This document shows, piece by piece, positions 5,874 through 9,149 of a stretch of DNA of 9,149 bases (its first letter is position 1; the number at the start of each line of letters is the position of its first letter). Location of the stretch: positions 1 through 9,149 of the forward strand of contig CANQZT010000052.1 in the NCBI GenBank assembly GCA_947628335.1, written 5' to 3'. The notes beneath the pieces are model-generated. The model was not told the origin of the DNA. It did not search any database and saw nothing but the letters and a program-made list of their open reading frames with translations. The DNA comes from an uncultured Clostridia bacterium (GTDB lineage Bacteria > Bacillota_A > Clostridia > TANB77 > CAG-508). The translations under genes and the position numbers were made by a program.

Positions 5874-6921
5874 TTATTCAATTGCAACTTTAGCATCTAT
5901 AGGACATATTTGAATAAATGTATTTCCATCGTTTACATCAATTACATTACCTGATAAATCATTATATACTGTTTTTCCGTGTTCTTGATGATTTAGAACA
6001 TGTAATTTCTATTGCTCGGCCATTTGTAATATAATAACCCTTTCTATCTCCTGTATTTTTTAGCCCCTGTCGCCCTTTGTTTTCTCCATCTTGCAATGTA
6101 TAATTTTCTACAAATGTAATAATTATATTTTTTGTAGTAATATCTTCTTTTGTTTCCCAATCTTTCTGCTTGGTTTTATTTACATATCTTTCATATTTTT
6201 TTGTTTCTTCATTATATTCATATGTAACAGTATTTAAGTTAGAATATGGTATTTCAACTTTTTTTGCATATTTGCCTTCATCTAAATTTACCTCTTCTCT
6301 ATTATATTTTAAAACACTTTCTTCATTTGAGGTCGTTCTATATCCTTTTTGTTTAGCTATATTTAATATATTCTTTGTGCTTGTTACAACATTATGTGGC
6401 GATGCTTTATCTTTTACTCTCCAAAAACTTGTACTACTTTCTGATATTCCATTAATATTATTTACTTTATATTTCGATATATCTGATTCGGCTTGTGGAC
6501 TCCAACCATAATGAACATATATTGCATCATTTTCCAATGCATAGTCTAAAAAATAGTGACGTGAACTTCTTACTGGACCAATTTTTTCTATGTCTACTCC
6601 TTTAAAAACTGGCATAAGTCTGGTTTCTCCACCTTCTACTATTATTTCGTAAACAATATATGCTTTATTTAGACCTGCTTGAGGTCGTGCATCTTTTTGA
6701 TTATCTATCATGACAGCAATTGGTCTATCTTTTCCTTTAAAAATATTTATTTCATTTTCTTCTACTTTTACTTCATCTGTTCCAAGAAAAGTCATAAAAT
6801 TTGTAATCTCATTTTCCTCCGTTTTTTTACTATTAATTACCCTCATAGCTAATAAAATACCTGCAATAATTATTAAAATAACTAATATTATAACTAATAC
6901 TGTAATTCCATTTTTTTTCAT
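5874..6921 (-). CDS. DUF3048 (YerB-like) membrane-anchored protein, needs +1 frameshift at CGG codon
   Basis: The protein begins with a basic tip and one membrane helix (about residues 5-28), followed by an outside domain. Conserved DUF3048 blocks are visible: R-P-I-A-V-M-I-D-N (about 66-74), Q-A-G-L-N-K-A, E-G-G-E-T-R-L-M, G-P-V-R-S-S-R-H-Y and Y-V-H-Y-G-W-S. The first frame reads S-S-R-T, then CGG AAA AAC, and stops after 319 residues. Skipping the C paired with 5979 gives GGA AAA ACA and adds the usual family end, with Y-N-D-L-S-G-N and D-G-N-T-F-I-Q-I-C-P. This totals 348 residues and ends at TAA 5876-5874. An extra G, or an extra A in the following A run, could explain the shift equally well. 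The function of DUF3048 proteins is not established; cell-envelope work is likely. ATG 6921 follows AAAGGA, 21 bases after the kinase gene, so it belongs to the same operon. Confidence 0.82.
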
Positions 6922-6942
6922 ATTTTTTTCCTTTCTCTTAAG

Positions 6943-7722
6943 TTATATTTTAAATATATTTGTTATTGGTTCTAATGTTCCTAAATATAATATTGTAATT
7001 CCATATAATAAAATTACAACAAGTATCCCAACACATGCTCCTACTATAATTTCTGATTTGCTTCTTTTTTTATTTTCATATCTATTAAGTGCTATTAGTA
7101 ATGCTAAAACTAACGATATTGTAAAAATTACAACATTTCTCGTTGTAAGCCATATTATAGTTAATCCTGCAAATGCTACTGCTGTTTGACCACTTGGCAT
7201 GAAGTTTTCTTTTATAAACTTGTTTTTTTTGTTTGTTGACGCTGCTTTAATAGTAACTATTGTAATTACTGTTAATAAAACTGCAACAAATGCAAGATGC
7301 ACTGGTGAATTTGCTACTTCATCTACTAGTTTAAGACCTATTGTACTTATTTTTTCAAATAATAAGAAATATGCAACAATAACTGCATTTATAGCTGTAA
7401 GAACAACCGCCCCTGCTCCTACGTCTTTTGCTATTTTTGCTTTTGGATGGTATAAATCTGTATATAAATCTACTACTGTCTCAATAGCTGTATTTATCAT
7501 TTCGGCTACTAGTATTAAAACTACTGTAAACATTAAACATAAAAATTCTGCTCTGTTTAAATCAAAAAATAAACTAATTAGCATAACTATTACTGCAATT
7601 ACTAATTGTTTCTTTATGTTTCCTTGTGTTGTTATTGCATAAATAATTCCATCTAATGCATTTTTCCATGCTTCTAAAAAACTATCATTTTTTAATTTAT
7701 GGTCGTCGTTTTTTTCCTTCAT
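6943..7722 (-). CDS. DgkA-type lipid kinase fused to a degenerate PAP2-like domain
   Basis: A 259-residue membrane protein with two parts. The N-terminal 125 residues form a DgkA domain with three membrane helices and the signature E74-M-I-N-T-A-I-E-T-V-V-D-L followed by A-K-D-V-G-A-G-A-V. In Gram-positives this enzyme phosphorylates undecaprenol or diacylglycerol. The second part (about 138-259) has the helix pattern of a PAP2 phosphatase. However, the expected P-S-G-H reads P-S-G-Q (176-179), and the region where S-R...H normally stands reads K-K-R-S-K-S-E-I-I-V-G. The catalytic histidines therefore appear to be lost, and phosphatase activity is doubtful. ATG 7722 follows AAGGGAGG, which lies over the end of ybeY. 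The position between ybeY and era is where dgkA is usually found in Firmicutes. Confidence 0.85.
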   Translation of the reverse strand: MKEKNDDHKLKNDSFLEAWKNALDGIIYAITTQGNIKKQLVIAVIVMLISLFFDLNRAEFLCLMFTVVLILVAEMINTAIETVVDLYTDLYHPKAKIAKDVGAGAVVLTAINAVIVAYFLLFEKISTIGLKLVDEVANSPVHLAFVAVLLTVITIVTIKAASTNKKNKFIKENFMPSGQTAVAFAGLTIIWLTTRNVVIFTISLVLALLIALNRYENKKRSKSEIIVGACVGILVVILLYGITILYLGTLEPITNIFKI

Positions 7723-7732
7723 TTTGCCTCCC

Positions 7733-8212
7733 TTATATCCTCATTATTTTTAATTCATTTAATATTTTTTCCTCTTTTTTTCTCATCTCTACTTTATCTT
7801 TTTCTATTATGTGATCATACCCAATTAAATGATAAAATCCATGTACTACCATATATGATAATTCTCTTTCAAAACTATGACCATATTCTTTAGCTTGTTC
7901 TTTTACTTTTTCTACTGATATCATAATGTCACCTAACACATCTTCTATTTTTTGTTCTTTTTTTATGATTTCACTAATTTCTTCTTTTTCAAACATCGGA
8001 AATGATAATACATCAGTTTCTTTATCTATATTTCGGAATTCTTTATTTGTTTTTCTTATATTTACTGGATTCGTTAGTGTTATGCTTATATACAAATTTG
8101 TGTTAATTAAATTTTCTTCTTCAAAACATTTAGAAATCACTCTTTTTATAACATTTTCATATTCCTTGTTTTCTTCTATATCTAGATATTCAATTTGTGC
8201 AATTTCTTTCAT
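7733..8212 (-). CDS. ybeY: endoribonuclease YbeY, rRNA maturation factor
   Basis: A 159-residue protein of family-typical length. The zinc-binding motif H124-G-F-Y-H128-L-I-G-Y-D-H134 is complete, and the upstream V-L-S-F-P and L-G-D-I-M-I-S blocks are also characteristic. YbeY takes part in 16S rRNA 3' end maturation and 70S quality control, and it interacts with Era, whose gene is three genes downstream. I chose ATG 8212 because AAAGGA (8226-8221) lies eight bases before it. The ATG at 8218 is only two bases from the same site. The stop codon is ten bases before the next gene's start, so the kinase fusion is co-transcribed. No clear promoter is visible between 8219 and 8245, so transcription may come through the weak upstream hairpin. 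Confidence 0.95.
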   Translation of the reverse strand: MKEIAQIEYLDIEENKEYENVIKRVISKCFEEENLINTNLYISITLTNPVNIRKTNKEFRNIDKETDVLSFPMFEKEEISEIIKKEQKIEDVLGDIMISVEKVKEQAKEYGHSFERELSYMVVHGFYHLIGYDHIIEKDKVEMRKKEEKILNELKIMRI

Positions 8213-8245
8213 TATCATTATCCTTTCTCATTTTTTTACTTTAAC

Positions 8246-8275
8246 AAAGGACAGACTAAAAGGAGTCTGCCCTTT
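8246..8275 (-). terminator. terminator-like hairpin between the upstream gene and ybeY
   Basis: In the minus-strand RNA a stem of 12 pairs (8275-8264 with 8257-8246, around a six-base loop) forms with one G-U pair in the middle. In the plus-strand RNA that pair would be an A-C mismatch, so the structure is built for the minus strand. It is followed by only a short UUUGUU tail, so termination may be partial, allowing read-through to ybeY. Confidence 0.65.
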
Positions 8276-8280
8276 ATTAT

Positions 8281-9149
8281 TTATGCTACTACTGTTTTCT
8301 TTCCTGTACACTTCTGCTTTAGTGTTTTGCACGAATTTTTTATTTTTCTCATAACTCCAAGTTCTACTAATTTTTCTTTATAAAATTTAATTATTTCTTC
8401 ATATTTTTCGTTTTTCTTTTGTAATGCTTTTAAATCACTTTTTATAAACAATATCTCTTTTTGTTTTAAATATTGTTCTGGCTCTGAATTTTTTATTTTT
8501 TCAATTTTATTGTACTCTTCCCAAAATTTTTTATATTCTTCTCTTGCCTGTGGTTTATCCCAATATATTTTAGTTGATAGCAACTTAACGTTATAATCTT
8601 GTATTAAATTAATTAACATTTCATAAGCACTATTTTGCTTTCTACTTGTTTTTGCATTAACTATTAAATTTCTAGTATCTTTTAATAACTTAATATAGCA
8701 TTGTTCTGCAACAATTAATGGTAAACTATGTGTAAATAATTTTCTACTAATTCCTAATAAAACTATTTTCTTTTCTATGATATCTTTTTCATCTAACTTA
8801 CCTGCAAGGAATGTATTAAATTTCTCATATTCTTCTATTATTTCTTTATATGAATCTTCATTATCAATTTCTATTTTTATTGGTAATATATTTGCTATAT
8901 ATTCTTCTAATCCTGTAAATATGTTTTCATATATTTCATTTTTTCTTTCTTCTCCCCCTGTATTATCTGCTAGTTGAATAGAATAATTTTTTAATATTCC
9001 TTTATATAATGTTTCCATTTTTGATGCATAAAATTTTTTATATCTTTTTATTAATTTGTCTTTATTTTGTATACTGATTGATTCATAATCTAATTCTAAT
9101 AAGTATTTTTGTTTTCTATATTTGTACTCAAGGTATTGTTTTTCTTTTA
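8281..9149 (-). CDS. unrecognised lysine-rich protein, 3' part (start lies beyond the window)
   Basis: The frame is open from TAA 8283-8281 to the right edge, giving about 289 codons. An internal ATG at 9018 has no ribosome site, and coding-like sequence continues upstream of it, so the true start is probably outside the window. The visible part is rich in Lys, Glu, Tyr and Ile. It has no membrane helix or signal peptide and is predicted mostly helical, with a charged, coiled-coil-like stretch near the C-terminus (E-Y-N-K-I-E-K-I-K and later K-K-N-E-K-Y-E-E-I). It ends in a basic, cysteine-containing tail (C-K-T-L-K-Q-K-C). I do not recognise a family. In Bacillus the genes before ybeY are phoH and the HD-domain gene pgpH, and this is neither. 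It contains no CGG. Confidence 0.7.
   Translation of the reverse strand, partial: KEKQYLEYKYRKQKYLLELDYESISIQNKDKLIKRYKKFYASKMETLYKGILKNYSIQLADNTGGEERKNEIYENIFTGLEEYIANILPIKIEIDNEDSYKEIIEEYEKFNTFLAGKLDEKDIIEKKIVLLGISRKLFTHSLPLIVAEQCYIKLLKDTRNLIVNAKTSRKQNSAYEMLINLIQDYNVKLLSTKIYWDKPQAREEYKKFWEEYNKIEKIKNSEPEQYLKQKEILFIKSDLKALQKKNEKYEEIIKFYKEKLVELGVMRKIKNSCKTLKQKCTGKKTVVA

Noticed and set aside
6710..7189. Plus-strand open frame of 159 codons rich in hydrophobic residues
   Set aside because: It spans the antisense of two convincing genes (DUF3048 and the DgkA fusion) and their junction. The apparent membrane protein comes from complementing Lys/Asn-rich and Ile-rich codons.
7199..7642. Plus-strand open frame opposite the DgkA fusion
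   Set aside because: It is the antisense of an intact kinase domain with a strong ribosome site; no supporting signals on the plus strand.

Overview
The window is a very AT-rich stretch of a chromosome from a low-GC, endospore-forming Gram-positive bacterium, most likely an uncultured gut-type member of the Clostridia. This rests on base composition, a gene for an alpha/beta-type small acid-soluble spore protein with a SigG-like promoter, strong AGGAGG-type ribosome binding sites, and the Firmicute gene order ybeY - dgkA - era - yqzL - recO. The assignment to a lineage is inference.

Layout, right to left, because almost every gene lies on the minus strand. At 8281-9149 is the 3' part of an unrecognised lysine-rich protein, followed by a terminator-like hairpin. 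A compact housekeeping cluster follows: ybeY (rRNA maturation), a DgkA kinase fused to a degenerate PAP2 domain (lipid phosphate metabolism), a membrane-anchored DUF3048/YerB-like lipoprotein-type protein, era (30S assembly GTPase), yqzL and recO (recombination mediator). Next comes hpf (long-form ribosome hibernation factor) with its own promoter and terminator. Between hpf and the spore protein gene sits a roughly 0.77 kb cassette holding an MntA/HepT nucleotidyltransferase-HEPN toxin-antitoxin pair. Its hepT is frameshifted, and it is bounded by two near-identical 46/47-bp copies of the hpf 3' end plus terminator. The spore protein gene is the only gene on the plus strand. Left of it are a Cof-type HAD phosphatase, a membrane-anchored SAF-domain (CpaB-like) protein, and the first codons of a CpaE/ParA-like protein. 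The last two suggest a Tad/Flp-type surface locus continuing leftwards.

The most striking observation is that three otherwise intact genes (HAD phosphatase, recO, DUF3048) each need one +1 frameshift. In each case the ribosome meets an in-frame CGG codon exactly where the frame changes, and skipping the C restores the conserved protein through a GGA or GGG codon. Reading the window by eye I find no other in-frame CGG in any gene, although about eleven more CGG trinucleotides occur out of frame on the coding strand. The three sites share the context CGGRARAAYR. This could be recoding at an unassigned or starved CGG codon, or a systematic sequence error. The window alone cannot decide, but it is the item most worth testing.
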